DNA of 64,000 nucleotides from NCBI GenBank assembly GCA_947489085.1, contig CANLCJ010000005.1, positions 1 through 64,000 of the forward strand. The letters are read 5' to 3'. Source of the stretch: an uncultured Flavobacteriaceae bacterium (lineage in GTDB: Bacteria > Bacteroidota > Bacteroidia > Flavobacteriales > Flavobacteriaceae). Each line of letters opens with the position of its first letter. The first letter of the stretch is position 1. Position numbers and translations under genes: made by a program. Below are positions 54,391 through 63,317 of the stretch, in pieces. The notes under the pieces are model-generated. The model had not been told where the DNA came from. It ran no database searches and was given only the letters and a program-made list of their open reading frames with translations.

Positions 54391-56559
54391 ATGCTATATT
54401 ACCTTAAATATATTACCACTATTTGTGCAATTTTTAGTGCATTAACGTTACATGCTCAAAGTTTAAACAGCTACGAAACTTCTGCTCGATTTACAGTACG
54501 AGGTGTTGTAATAGAAGAAGATACTAGAACACCAATATCCAATGTAAATGTTGAAGTAAATGGTGGTGCATATACAACTACAGACCATTTTGGGGAGTTT
54601 AGGATTGATGTTAAAAAAGGAGACGAACTTACCATTAAGCATAAAGATTTTGAAACCATTTATTACACCATAAAAAGTAACGAACGTATAATTGTTAAAG
54701 TAGAATCTAGTTTAACAAATAGTTATTCTACAAAACGCTATAGGGAAAATTTAAGCCCTAGATTTAACGATTTTATAGACTCTGCGGAAGTGTACCTAAA
54801 AAAAGATGCTAAAAAAAGCATACAATTTATAACGGAAGCTATAGAACTAGGCACTACAAAAAAAGAAAACGCAGAAGCTTACGAAGTTTTGGGAGATATT
54901 AATATGCATTGGAAGCAAAGCGATCTAGCCGTGTCTAACTACAGGATAAGTTTACAAAGTTTACGGCGAAACGTGGTAAGCTTAAAATTAGCAGAGGCTT
55001 ATAAAACTAATGGGAATTACCAAGAAAGCATTGCAGAATATAAAGCCATACCTAAAAGAGAATTATCCAATTACCAATTGGTAAGGCTGTACGAAGGTTT
55101 AGGCGACGTTTACATTAATATAAAAGAATTCGATACCTCTATTAGTGCTTATAAAACAGGATTACGTATTGCAAATAAACACCTTATAACCCCAAAAGTA
55201 ACCGACTTAAATTCTAAGATAGCCCAAGCATTAAGTGCAAAAGGCGAAGTAAATAAGGCTGAAGCATATTTTGATACCTCCTTAAGGCAAGCCAATACGC
55301 AGAATAAAAAGCGTGCTTTAGAAGAAAAATTAAAAGTAGCCGATTTTAAAAGTGAAGTTAATAGTTTTAGCGACGAAATTGAATTGCGTAAGCAAGCTTT
55401 AAAGGATATAGAAGATATTGAAACCGATTCGGTTTTAGATAATGAAAGTGCATTAACGCCGCAAAAGCAGAAGTATAAAATAGGTCGAGCCTATGCACAG
55501 CAAAACAATATAGGCAGTGCTATAGAATATTTGGAAGAAAGTATAGAAGAAGCAGAAACAAAAGAAGATCTTATAGTTAAAAAAGATGCTACCAGAAAAC
55601 TCTCAGAGCTTTATGAAACCGAAGGGAACTTCGATAAAGCGCTTTCTGCCTACCAAGAGTACGTAGATGTGGTGGATAAACTTTACGTAAAAAAAGAGCA
55701 GCAAATAGCTCAGGCCGCACGCTTTAGTAAAGATTTAGTAGCAAAACAGAACAGAATAACTAGTTTGGAGAGTGATAGAGCATTATCTGAAAGTAAGTAC
55801 GCCTTGGGAATAGAACAAACAAAACGGCAATCTGTAATAATATATGCCCTAATAGGCGGGTTGTTTTTGCTTCTGTTGGTCGCCTTTTTAATGTATAAAT
55901 ACATCAGGCAGCAGCGCTTAGCCAATAATTTACTAGCATTAAAGTCTCTGCGAAGCCAAATGAATCCGCATTTTATCTTTAACGCCTTAAACTCTGTAAA
56001 TAGTTTTATAGCTTTAAACGACGAGCGTACAGCCAACAAATATCTAACAGATTTTTCTAAACTTATGCGTGCAGTTTTAGAAAATAGCGAAGAAGATTTT
56101 ATTCCTTTAGAAAAAGAAATAGAACTTTTACAACTCTATACCCAACTAGAGCATTTTAGATTTAAAGACAAATTTGAATATTCTGTAACTGTAGACGAGA
56201 CGATTACAGTCTCCGATTTTATGATCCCCCCAATGTTACTTCAACCTTACATTGAGAATGCTGTTTGGCATGGCTTAAGGTACAAGAAAGAGAAAGGGGT
56301 TTTAAGCATTAGTATCTCTAAAATTAGCGACAACGAAATACAAATTGTTGTAGCAGATAATGGTATTGGTAGAGCACGATCTCAAGCTTTAAAAACAAAA
56401 AACCAGAAAAAGCAAAACTCTAAAGGTATGGGGAATATAAAAAAGCGAGTTGCCATATTAAACGACATGTATAAAGATAAGGTAGACGTTGCAGTGAGCG
56501 ATTACCAGTACGACGAAGATACAGGAACAAAAGTAACTGTTACACTTAAAAAAGACTAA
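54391..56559 (+). CDS. LytS-type histidine kinase with carboxypeptidase-regulatory-like and TPR sensor
   Basis: 722 residues from an ATG that gives a clean signal peptide (LKYITTICAIFSALTLHAQ); a GTG at 54352 would add 13 residues before it. Domains: a beta-sandwich of the CarboxypepD_reg type (about 33-105, VRGVVIEEDTRTPISNVNVE); TPR repeats (about 130-450, e.g. NYQESIAEYKAI, NFDKALSAYQEYVDV); a coiled coil; one membrane helix (about 481-502); the LytS kinase core with MNPHFIFNALNSV (about 521-533); and an ATPase domain with VVADNGIGRARS. The sensor is periplasmic. The paired response regulator follows 43 bases later. Confidence 0.9.
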   Translation: MLYYLKYITTICAIFSALTLHAQSLNSYETSARFTVRGVVIEEDTRTPISNVNVEVNGGAYTTTDHFGEFRIDVKKGDELTIKHKDFETIYYTIKSNERIIVKVESSLTNSYSTKRYRENLSPRFNDFIDSAEVYLKKDAKKSIQFITEAIELGTTKKENAEAYEVLGDINMHWKQSDLAVSNYRISLQSLRRNVVSLKLAEAYKTNGNYQESIAEYKAIPKRELSNYQLVRLYEGLGDVYINIKEFDTSISAYKTGLRIANKHLITPKVTDLNSKIAQALSAKGEVNKAEAYFDTSLRQANTQNKKRALEEKLKVADFKSEVNSFSDEIELRKQALKDIEDIETDSVLDNESALTPQKQKYKIGRAYAQQNNIGSAIEYLEESIEEAETKEDLIVKKDATRKLSELYETEGNFDKALSAYQEYVDVVDKLYVKKEQQIAQAARFSKDLVAKQNRITSLESDRALSESKYALGIEQTKRQSVIIYALIGGLFLLLLVAFLMYKYIRQQRLANNLLALKSLRSQMNPHFIFNALNSVNSFIALNDERTANKYLTDFSKLMRAVLENSEEDFIPLEKEIELLQLYTQLEHFRFKDKFEYSVTVDETITVSDFMIPPMLLQPYIENAVWHGLRYKKEKGVLSISISKISDNEIQIVVADNGIGRARSQALKTKNQKKQNSKGMGNIKKRVAILNDMYKDKVDVAVSDYQYDEDTGTKVTVTLKKD

Positions 56560-56602
56560 AACCAATTTAAAAACAGCTATTTACAATAAAGACACCAAAC
56601 AT

Positions 56603-57337
56603 ATGAAGTTAAATGCCATAATAGTAGAAGACGAGGAAACCAGTAGACAAATTTTAAAAAATTATTTGCAAAAGTATTGTCCAAATTTAAACGTAGTAGG
56701 GGAGGCTGCAAACATAGACGACGCCTTAATTTTAATTAGAAATAATACTTTAGATGTTGTGTTTTTAGATGTTGAAATGCCTTATGGCAATGCTTTCGAC
56801 TTGTTAGAAAAAGTAGGCGATGTAGATTTCGAAACTATATTTGTTACAGCTTATGATAATTATGCTATTGAAGCCTTAAATGCACATGCGTCCTACTATT
56901 TAATGAAACCTATTTCTATAGATGAGTTGATAAAAGCAGTAGATTATGTTGTAGCCATTAAAACTAAAGAAAATGCATTGCAAAATGATGTTTTAGTAAC
57001 AAAAACCGAAGCCGTAAAAGGTAAGATAACCATACCACAGCAGAGTGGTTTCGAAGTATTAAATACAGAAGATATATTGTACTGTAAAGCAGACGACAAC
57101 TATACCGAAATTTATTTAAATACCAACAAGAAAAAGATAGTAAGCAAAACACTAAAATATATTGAAGACGCCTTAGCAGAAGCCACTTTTGCCAGAGTAC
57201 ATAAATCGTATTTAGTAAATGTAAACGAAGTGGTAAAATACCAGAAAGGAAAAGGCGGTAGTGTGATATTGAGTAACGGAAAAGAAATTATGGTATCCGC
57301 ATCAAAAAAATCGGCACTACTATCTTTTTTTAAATAA
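56603..57337 (+). CDS. LytTR-family response regulator
   Basis: 244 residues: receiver domain with acidic pocket VEDEETSR, phosphorylated Asp56 in VVFLDVEMP, conserved Thr in FVTAYDNYA and Lys in YLMKPI; then a LytTR DNA-binding domain (about 138-240, ILYCKADDNYTEIYL to VHKSYLVNVNEV). It is the obvious partner of the preceding kinase. Target genes are unknown. Confidence 0.93.
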   Translation: MKLNAIIVEDEETSRQILKNYLQKYCPNLNVVGEAANIDDALILIRNNTLDVVFLDVEMPYGNAFDLLEKVGDVDFETIFVTAYDNYAIEALNAHASYYLMKPISIDELIKAVDYVVAIKTKENALQNDVLVTKTEAVKGKITIPQQSGFEVLNTEDILYCKADDNYTEIYLNTNKKKIVSKTLKYIEDALAEATFARVHKSYLVNVNEVVKYQKGKGGSVILSNGKEIMVSASKKSALLSFFK

Positions 57338-57377
57338 TAGTAGACTTAATACGTTACAATTTAAATACAATATAATT

Positions 57378-57893
57378 ATGCCAGTAATACAAGCAGTAAG
57401 AGGAAAAGTACCAACAATACCCAAAGATTGTTTTGTTGCAGAAAATGCCACTATTGTAGGCGAGGTTATATTAGGGAAACAATGCAGTATATGGTTTAAT
57501 GCTGTTATTCGTGGCGATGTTAATTTTATAAAAATAGGAGATAAAGTAAACATTCAAGATGGTGCGGTTATACACGGCACATATAAAACAGCAGCAACTA
57601 CAATAGGTAATAATGTTTCTATTGGGCATAATGCAATATTACACGGTTGTACCATACACGATAATGTATTAGTTGGTATGGGAAGTATTGTTATGGACGG
57701 TTGTATTGTTGAGCGTAATAGTATTATCGCAGCAGGAGCGGTGGTTACCAAAGGCACCGTAATTAAAGCGGGTAGTATTTACGCAGGTGTACCAGCAAAG
57801 AAGATAAAAGATGCAGATGTTGCATTAATAGAGGGAGAGATACATAGAATAGCAGAAAGTTACACCATGTATTCTGGTTGGTTTAAATCTTAA
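57378..57893 (+). CDS. Gamma-carbonic-anhydrase-like hexapeptide protein (YrdA/PaaY type)
   Basis: 171 residues folding as a left-handed beta helix from hexapeptide repeats (IVGEVILGKQC, VLVGMGSIVMDGCIVERNSIIAAG). The metal ligands His66 (IHGTYK), His84 and His89 (IGHNAILHG) are present. Relatives show carbonic anhydrase or thioesterase-like roles; activity here is not provable from sequence. It starts 41 bases after the LytTR gene and may share its transcript. Confidence 0.9.
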   Translation: MPVIQAVRGKVPTIPKDCFVAENATIVGEVILGKQCSIWFNAVIRGDVNFIKIGDKVNIQDGAVIHGTYKTAATTIGNNVSIGHNAILHGCTIHDNVLVGMGSIVMDGCIVERNSIIAAGAVVTKGTVIKAGSIYAGVPAKKIKDADVALIEGEIHRIAESYTMYSGWFKS

Positions 57894-57897
57894 TACT

Positions 57898-57952
57898 ATT
57901 GAATGAAAAAGAAGATTTTTTATAGCAAATTGATAAAAGCTTAAATCACTTC
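57898..57952. repeat. Dispersed intergenic repeat, copy B
   Basis: Diverged second copy of the segment at 40449-40504 (same strand order), sharing ATTGAATG, TTATAGC, and AAATCACTTC. It lies in the non-coding DNA between the convergent carbonic-anhydrase-like gene and murI. Confidence 0.45.
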
Positions 57953-58035
57953 AATGAACAGTCAAGATGAGTTCAATATAAGAATAGTAAAAACGAAACT
58001 CTATAGATGCGAAATATTTTAGTTTATAAATCGTA

Positions 58036-58842
58036 TTAGAATTGTAGTGCATTTACCTTAAGTTCTGCATCTAAGAAAGATGCCATAATATGTGTGTTTT
58101 TATTTGTGTAAAACTCTAAGTGTGGATCTTTATCACTCAAATTTAATAAGTGATTACTATTTAAAACGGCTTTTGTTTGTCTCGCTACTGCAGCACCAGA
58201 ATCTATAATTTGAATGTGTTTAGGGAGTAGTTTTGTGAGCACAGGTAATAAGTAAGGGTAGTGCGTACAACCTAACACCAAATAGTCTATATGCTGTGCT
58301 AACATAGGTGCTAAATAACTTCTCAACAAGGTTTCCATGGTTTTAGAATATAATTCGCCATTTTCTATTAGTTCTACAATACCTTCTCCAACTTGTTCAA
58401 TAATCTTAACATCGTTAGCAAAACGAGCTGCCGTTTTAGAAAATAAAGCACTACTTAGTGTACCCTTAGTAGCTAAAATGCCTATAGCTTTAGTTTTAGT
58501 ATGTAGCGCTGCGGGTTTAATAGCAGGTTCTATGCCTATAAAAGGAATAGCGTAATTCTGCCTTAGGTAACTTATAGCCGAGGTAGTTGCTGTGTTACAA
58601 GCCACAACTATAAGTTTACAATTTTTTTTGAGTAGTAGTTCGGTGTTTTTAATGCTAAGTTTAGTAATGCTACACTCATTTTTGTTGCCATAAGGCGCAT
58701 TTAAACTGTCAGCAAGATAAATAGTGTTTTCATAGGGTAAAAGGCGATGTATTTCCTTCCAAATGGACGTGCCCCCAATACCAGAATCGAAAATTCCAAT
58801 AGGGTTTTGCCGTGTTGAATTTATGGGAGTCTTATGCATCAA
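58036..58842 (-). CDS. murI: Glutamate racemase
   Basis: Makes D-glutamate for peptidoglycan. 268 residues. Both catalytic cysteines are present, Cys82 in VACNTATTSA and Cys192 in LGCTHYPYL; the N-terminal IGIFDSGIGGTSI and ADSLNAPYGNK are canonical. Last gene of the envelope block uppS-bamA-ompH-ompH-murI, but separated from ompH by a strong terminator, so it probably has its own promoter. Confidence 0.95.
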   Translation of the reverse strand: MMHKTPINSTRQNPIGIFDSGIGGTSIWKEIHRLLPYENTIYLADSLNAPYGNKNECSITKLSIKNTELLLKKNCKLIVVACNTATTSAISYLRQNYAIPFIGIEPAIKPAALHTKTKAIGILATKGTLSSALFSKTAARFANDVKIIEQVGEGIVELIENGELYSKTMETLLRSYLAPMLAQHIDYLVLGCTHYPYLLPVLTKLLPKHIQIIDSGAAVARQTKAVLNSNHLLNLSDKDPHLEFYTNKNTHIMASFLDAELKVNALQF

Positions 58843-58950
58843 GAATTGTAAAAGGTTAACAAAGATTAAATGTAATTAATACAGCGCAGATAATAATCAT
58901 TTTATGGCTATAGAATTTTTAAGAGCATGTAATAAGTTGAGAAAAGTACT

Positions 58951-58993
58951 TAAACTAAAAAAAGCTGCACAAGGGCAGCTTTATTTAGTTTAA
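58951..58993 (-). terminator. Terminator of the ompH gene
   Basis: AAAGCTGC (58961-58968) pairs with GCAGCTTT (58975-58982), and the flanks TAAACTAAA and TTTAGTTTA extend the stem with one mismatch. On the reverse strand the core is followed by a T-run. It lies just after ompH. Confidence 0.88.
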
Positions 58994-59004
58994 GTAGACG
59001 TGTT

Positions 59005-59511
59005 TTAGATGCCTAAAGATTTTTTAACATCGTCTAAAAGGTTTTTACCGTCTGCCATGATTGTGACACCTTGAGACGAATCTAACACGTATTGAAAACC
59101 TTGAGCTCTAGCTACCTCTAATATTTTAGCCTTTGCTTTTTCGGTAATAGGTTTTAACAAATCAAATTCTTTTTTCTGTAAATCTTGCTGTGCTTTAGCT
59201 TGGTATTCTCTAATACTTTGCTCCATTGTTTGTACCTCTTTTGCACGAGCAGTATTTTCCTCTTGCGTTTTAGTAGATGCCTCAGAATCGTATAATTTCA
59301 CTTTTTTCTGAAACTCTGCTCCTAAATTTTGTAGCTCAGTTTGATATGTTTTGGAAAGTGTTTCTAATTGAGATTTTGCATTTGCCATTTCTGGCATGGC
59401 TTGTATTAATTCCTGCGTATTTATATGTGCAATTTTACTTTGAGCACCAACAAAACTAATCGTTCCTATACATAAAGCAGTTGCTAATAAAATTGTTTTT
59501 AAATGTTTCAT
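59005..59511 (-). CDS. OmpH/Skp-family periplasmic chaperone, short paralogue
   Basis: 168 residues with a signal peptide (MKHLKTILLATALCIGTISFVGAQ). The mature protein begins with the OmpH strand SKIAHINTQELIQAMPEM, then a long coiled coil (about 45-110) and a returning FDLLKPITEKAKAKILEVAR to VLDSSQGVTIM. Skp chaperones hold outer-membrane proteins for BamA, encoded upstream in the same operon. A TTG two codons earlier is a possible alternative start. Confidence 0.92.
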   Translation of the reverse strand: MKHLKTILLATALCIGTISFVGAQSKIAHINTQELIQAMPEMANAKSQLETLSKTYQTELQNLGAEFQKKVKLYDSEASTKTQEENTARAKEVQTMEQSIREYQAKAQQDLQKKEFDLLKPITEKAKAKILEVARAQGFQYVLDSSQGVTIMADGKNLLDDVKKSLGI

Positions 59512-59550
59512 TTTCAAAATTGTGTTAATTAAAGTGTTATAATTGTAAGT

Positions 59551-60573
59551 TTATTTGTTTTCTCTTTCTTCTAATGCCTTTTGGCGTTCTTCTAAAACTT
59601 TTTGCTTGCGCGCTTCTAATGCTTTTTTACGAGCTTCTCTTTCGGCTAACTTTTTTTGTCTGTTCTCTTCAATAAGTTGTTCTCTTGTTTTTGGAACATC
59701 TGCTTCTGTAGATGTGTTTTCAACTTCAGTAGCCGTAGTTTGATTTGCGTTACTAGTGGTTTCTTCTACCTTAGTAGTTACACCGTTGCGTGCATCGATT
59801 TTTGCTTGTTTCGCTTTTTCACGATCTTCAATAATTTTTTGGCGTTTTTCTAAGGCTTCTCTTTTCTTAGCTTCTCGTGCCTCAAGTATCTCTAATCGTC
59901 GTTTTTCAATAGCACTTTCTCGCGCTGTTTTCTTTTCTTCTAGTACTTTTTTACGTTCTTCTAATTCTAAATTTATATCTTCTGGAACAGTTTCCTCTGC
60001 CTTTGCTTTTTTGCGTTCTGCTCTTGTTTGCGCCTGTTTGCGTTTAGATGTTCTTGTAATAGACCTTAACACCTGCTCGCTTATGTCGAAACGTTGCGAC
60101 GAATACAGCATTACAATATCAGCAGATTTATCGAATATAAAATCGTATTTTTTACTTGCAGCAATATCCTGTACGGCAGCAAAAATTTGATCTTGTATGG
60201 GTTGCATTAAGCGTTTTTGCTGGATAACAATATCTCCCTTAGGACCAAAACGCTTTTGCTGATAATCTAATATTTCTTTTTCTTCAAAAGAGATGTCTTC
60301 CTCACGTTCTTCAATTAATTCTTTAGTAAGTAATACTTTCTCGTTACTAAGGTCTTGACGTTTCTGTGCCACTTCAGAAAGTTTGCTTTGAATCTCGTTT
60401 TTCCATTTTTGAGCTTTAGTATCGAGCTGACCAATGGCTTCTTGATATTCTGGAACTTTTTCTAAAATGTATTCTGTATCTATATAAGCAATTCTAACAC
60501 CACGTTGCGCATGTAAATTGCAACTAAGTGTTATTATAAACACTGTAAATAAAAAAAGAACGTTATTTTTCAT
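59551..60573 (-). CDS. OmpH/Skp-family protein with long charged C-terminal extension
   Basis: 340 residues, about twice the size of a normal Skp. Signal peptide to about residue 22 (LHAQ). OmpH domain about 23-175 (VRIAYIDTEYILEKVPEYQEA to YDFIFDKSADIVML). From about 180 to the end the protein is a nearly continuous charged helix rich in Glu, Lys, Arg and Ala, with repeated EERKKVLEEKK and EAREAKKREALEKRQ units and a central Thr/Asn-rich break. Such a tail is unusual and may be a spacer or binding arm. Second gene after bamA. Confidence 0.9.
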   Translation of the reverse strand: MKNNVLFLFTVFIITLSCNLHAQRGVRIAYIDTEYILEKVPEYQEAIGQLDTKAQKWKNEIQSKLSEVAQKRQDLSNEKVLLTKELIEEREEDISFEEKEILDYQQKRFGPKGDIVIQQKRLMQPIQDQIFAAVQDIAASKKYDFIFDKSADIVMLYSSQRFDISEQVLRSITRTSKRKQAQTRAERKKAKAEETVPEDINLELEERKKVLEEKKTARESAIEKRRLEILEAREAKKREALEKRQKIIEDREKAKQAKIDARNGVTTKVEETTSNANQTTATEVENTSTEADVPKTREQLIEENRQKKLAEREARKKALEARKQKVLEERQKALEERENK

Positions 60574-60751
60574 CTGTATTTTATTTTATATTCAATTGGT
60601 TATAAATTCTAAAAGTGACAGATGATGTTTTGCTTTCTGCCGATTTTTGGAATGTTGTTTTCAAAACTAACGAAATTTAATCTTAAAAATTTTAATTCTC
60701 CTGCAATTCATCATACTCTTATTAGAAAATATCGTGCCAAAATACTAATGT

Positions 60752-63313
60752 TTAAAATTGCTGTCCAATTATGAAGTGTGTTTCCCAACCATTTTTAGGG
60801 CCAAAATCGCCTATTGGATCGAAGCCATGGCCAAAGTCTATACCAAGTAAACCAAAGGCTGGCATAAATATTCTAACACCTAGACCAGCTGAACGTTTAA
60901 GGTTAAATGGCTCGAAATCTCTAAAACTATTTACAGAAGAACCTGCTTCTGCAAAACCTAAAGCATAGATTTTTGCGGCACCAGAAAGTGTTATTGGATA
61001 ACGCAATTCAAGGGAAAATTTATTGTACACACTGTCGCCATCATCATCAGACAAAGCTTGATTTGGGTACCCACGCAATTGGATAATTTGTCTACCATCT
61101 AAAGAAAAGTTACCTAAACCATCTCCACCAAGAAAAAAGCGTTCGAAGGGTATAACGCCTCTATCATTATTGTATGCTCCCAGAAAACCAAATTCTGCAC
61201 TAGGGCGCAGTACTAAGTTTTTAGTGATTTCTGTATACCACTCGCCTTTAAAATTAATTTTATAAAATTCTAGCAAATCAAAGAAATCTTGATCGATCTC
61301 CATGATACGCTCGTTCGCGTCTGCATCTGCAGTGTTTGCTTGTATTTGTTGCTCTAATTCGTTACGTTCGTTTCTCAAAGCTTCGTAGTCTACACCATCA
61401 AATAAAGAGTAAGGCAGAGATAATTTTGCAGTAACGGAAAAACTAGATCCACCTGTAGGGTAGATAGGGTCTACGCGCGTATTATTTCTAGATAGACCTA
61501 CTGTATAAGATAAATTTTTTGCATTACCATTAGCGAACGAAAATAAACCAGAACTAAAATTGTTTAAATCGTATTGTTGGTAGCTTACCGATTGCGATAG
61601 TGTAAAAAAGTCGTCTGGTACAGTTAGGCGTTTTGCAATACCTAAGGTAAGACCTGTAATATTAAAACTTTGGTCTCTATCTGCACGGCCATTTACAAAT
61701 CTAAATTGTCTGGTATGAGATAAAGAGGCAGAAAAACTAACGGGACGTTTACCTCCTAACCAAGGCTCAGAAAACGAGAAACTATAGGTTTGAAATAAAC
61801 GACTTGCTTGTAAGCGCAAAGATAGCCTTTGCCCATCTCCAGTAGGTACTGGTTTATATGCTTCTTTATTAAATAAGTCTTTAATGGAAAAGTTATTAAA
61901 CGATAACCCTAAAGTACCTATAAAACCACCACCACCAAAACCACCTTGAAGTTCTATTTGGCTCGATCCTGTTTCTTTTACAGCAAATTCCATATCTATA
62001 GTACCAGCTTCGGGATTAGGATTGTTGAAATTGGGGACTATTTGCTGTGCATCGAAAAACCCTAACTGTCCAAGTTCTCTAACGGTACGCAGTACGTTAG
62101 ATTTGCTATATAACTGTCCTGGTCTTGTACGCAACTCTCTATAAATAACATGGTCGTTTGTTTTGTTGTTGCCCACAACAGATACATTGTTAAAGTAAGC
62201 AGGTTTACCTTCAGATATACGCACCTCGATGTCTATAACGTTATTATCTGCACTTACCTCTACAGGGCTTATATTAGAAAATAAATAACCGTTGTTTTGG
62301 TACAGGTTCGCAATATCTACAGCATCAGGTCTTGAGTCGTCTTGTATGCGTTTTTGCAGAAGTACACCGTTATAGGTGTCTCCTTTATTAATGCGTATAT
62401 AATTTCTAAGTTGTTTATCCGTATAAACAGTATTTCCTATAAAGTCTATATTTCCAAATTTATAGGGTTCTCCCTCTTCGAGCTTGATGTATAAAGAAAT
62501 GGTTTCACCATCGTTAACAGCTACACTATCGGATACCACACGAGCGTCTCGATAACCGTTTTCAGCATATTTGTCAACAAGGTTAGAAAGATCTGCTTGA
62601 TACGCAGAGTCAATAAACTTAGAACGTTTTAAAATACGTAGTCTATTTATTTTCTTTGTACTTTTCATGGCCTTTCTTAAAGCTTTATCATTTAAAGCCT
62701 TGTTTCCATAAAATACAATATCTTTAATTTTAACCTTTTCGCCTTTATCTACAGCAACAACCATATTTACTTTAGCTTTACCTGTAGAATCGGCTATTTT
62801 AAATGTGTTAATATTAACTTTGGTGTTGTAAAAGCCCTGCTTTTTATATTTTTTTACTAAAAAGTTTTTTGTTGTTGTTATCAGGTTTTCGGTAACTTTA
62901 GTGCCTTTCTTCAGCTTGTTATCGTTTATAATTTCTTCTACTTTGCTGTCTTTTACACCAGTGACTTTAATGTCTTCTAGTTGTGGCAAATCTGCCAACT
63001 TTATTTCGAGATATGCTTTGTTACCATCTACATTTTTCAGGTAAATTTCAATATCACTAAATAGTTTAGAGTTCCAAAGTTTTTTAATAGCACTGGCAAT
63101 ATCTTCTCCGGGTATATTTATTTCTTTTCCTTTTCTTAGTCCAGAATAAGTAACTATGGTGTTTTTGTTAAATGAGGTGTTTCCAGATACGGAAACATCT
63201 TCTAAAATATAAGTCTTTCCGCTGTCGTAACTATTGTTTTGTCCTTGAAGTGTAAAGCTAAAAGCAATACATACTATTGTTATACAATGGCATAAAGAAA
63301 CTTTAAATAACAT
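60752..63313 (-). CDS. bamA: Outer-membrane protein assembly factor BamA
   Basis: Central insertase for outer-membrane beta-barrels. 853 residues from the ATG that gives a signal peptide (MLFKVSLCHCITIVCIAFSF); a longer frame from 63346 would overlap uppS. Five POTRA domains cover about 35-450 (for example YILEDVSVSGNTSF, IKDIVFYGNKAL, FGNIDFIGNTVY, FNNVSVVGNNKT), followed by a 16-strand barrel with the conserved VRGYPN-like LRGYPNQAL loop and a final FIIGQQF. It starts four bases after uppS. Confidence 0.94.
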   Translation of the reverse strand: MLFKVSLCHCITIVCIAFSFTLQGQNNSYDSGKTYILEDVSVSGNTSFNKNTIVTYSGLRKGKEINIPGEDIASAIKKLWNSKLFSDIEIYLKNVDGNKAYLEIKLADLPQLEDIKVTGVKDSKVEEIINDNKLKKGTKVTENLITTTKNFLVKKYKKQGFYNTKVNINTFKIADSTGKAKVNMVVAVDKGEKVKIKDIVFYGNKALNDKALRKAMKSTKKINRLRILKRSKFIDSAYQADLSNLVDKYAENGYRDARVVSDSVAVNDGETISLYIKLEEGEPYKFGNIDFIGNTVYTDKQLRNYIRINKGDTYNGVLLQKRIQDDSRPDAVDIANLYQNNGYLFSNISPVEVSADNNVIDIEVRISEGKPAYFNNVSVVGNNKTNDHVIYRELRTRPGQLYSKSNVLRTVRELGQLGFFDAQQIVPNFNNPNPEAGTIDMEFAVKETGSSQIELQGGFGGGGFIGTLGLSFNNFSIKDLFNKEAYKPVPTGDGQRLSLRLQASRLFQTYSFSFSEPWLGGKRPVSFSASLSHTRQFRFVNGRADRDQSFNITGLTLGIAKRLTVPDDFFTLSQSVSYQQYDLNNFSSGLFSFANGNAKNLSYTVGLSRNNTRVDPIYPTGGSSFSVTAKLSLPYSLFDGVDYEALRNERNELEQQIQANTADADANERIMEIDQDFFDLLEFYKINFKGEWYTEITKNLVLRPSAEFGFLGAYNNDRGVIPFERFFLGGDGLGNFSLDGRQIIQLRGYPNQALSDDDGDSVYNKFSLELRYPITLSGAAKIYALGFAEAGSSVNSFRDFEPFNLKRSAGLGVRIFMPAFGLLGIDFGHGFDPIGDFGPKNGWETHFIIGQQF

Positions 63314-63317
63314 TGTA

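Noticed and set aside
59756-60190. 144-codon forward frame opposite the long OmpH gene
   Set aside because: Antisense of a highly repetitive Glu/Lys coding region, giving a Ser/Phe/Leu-rich artefact.
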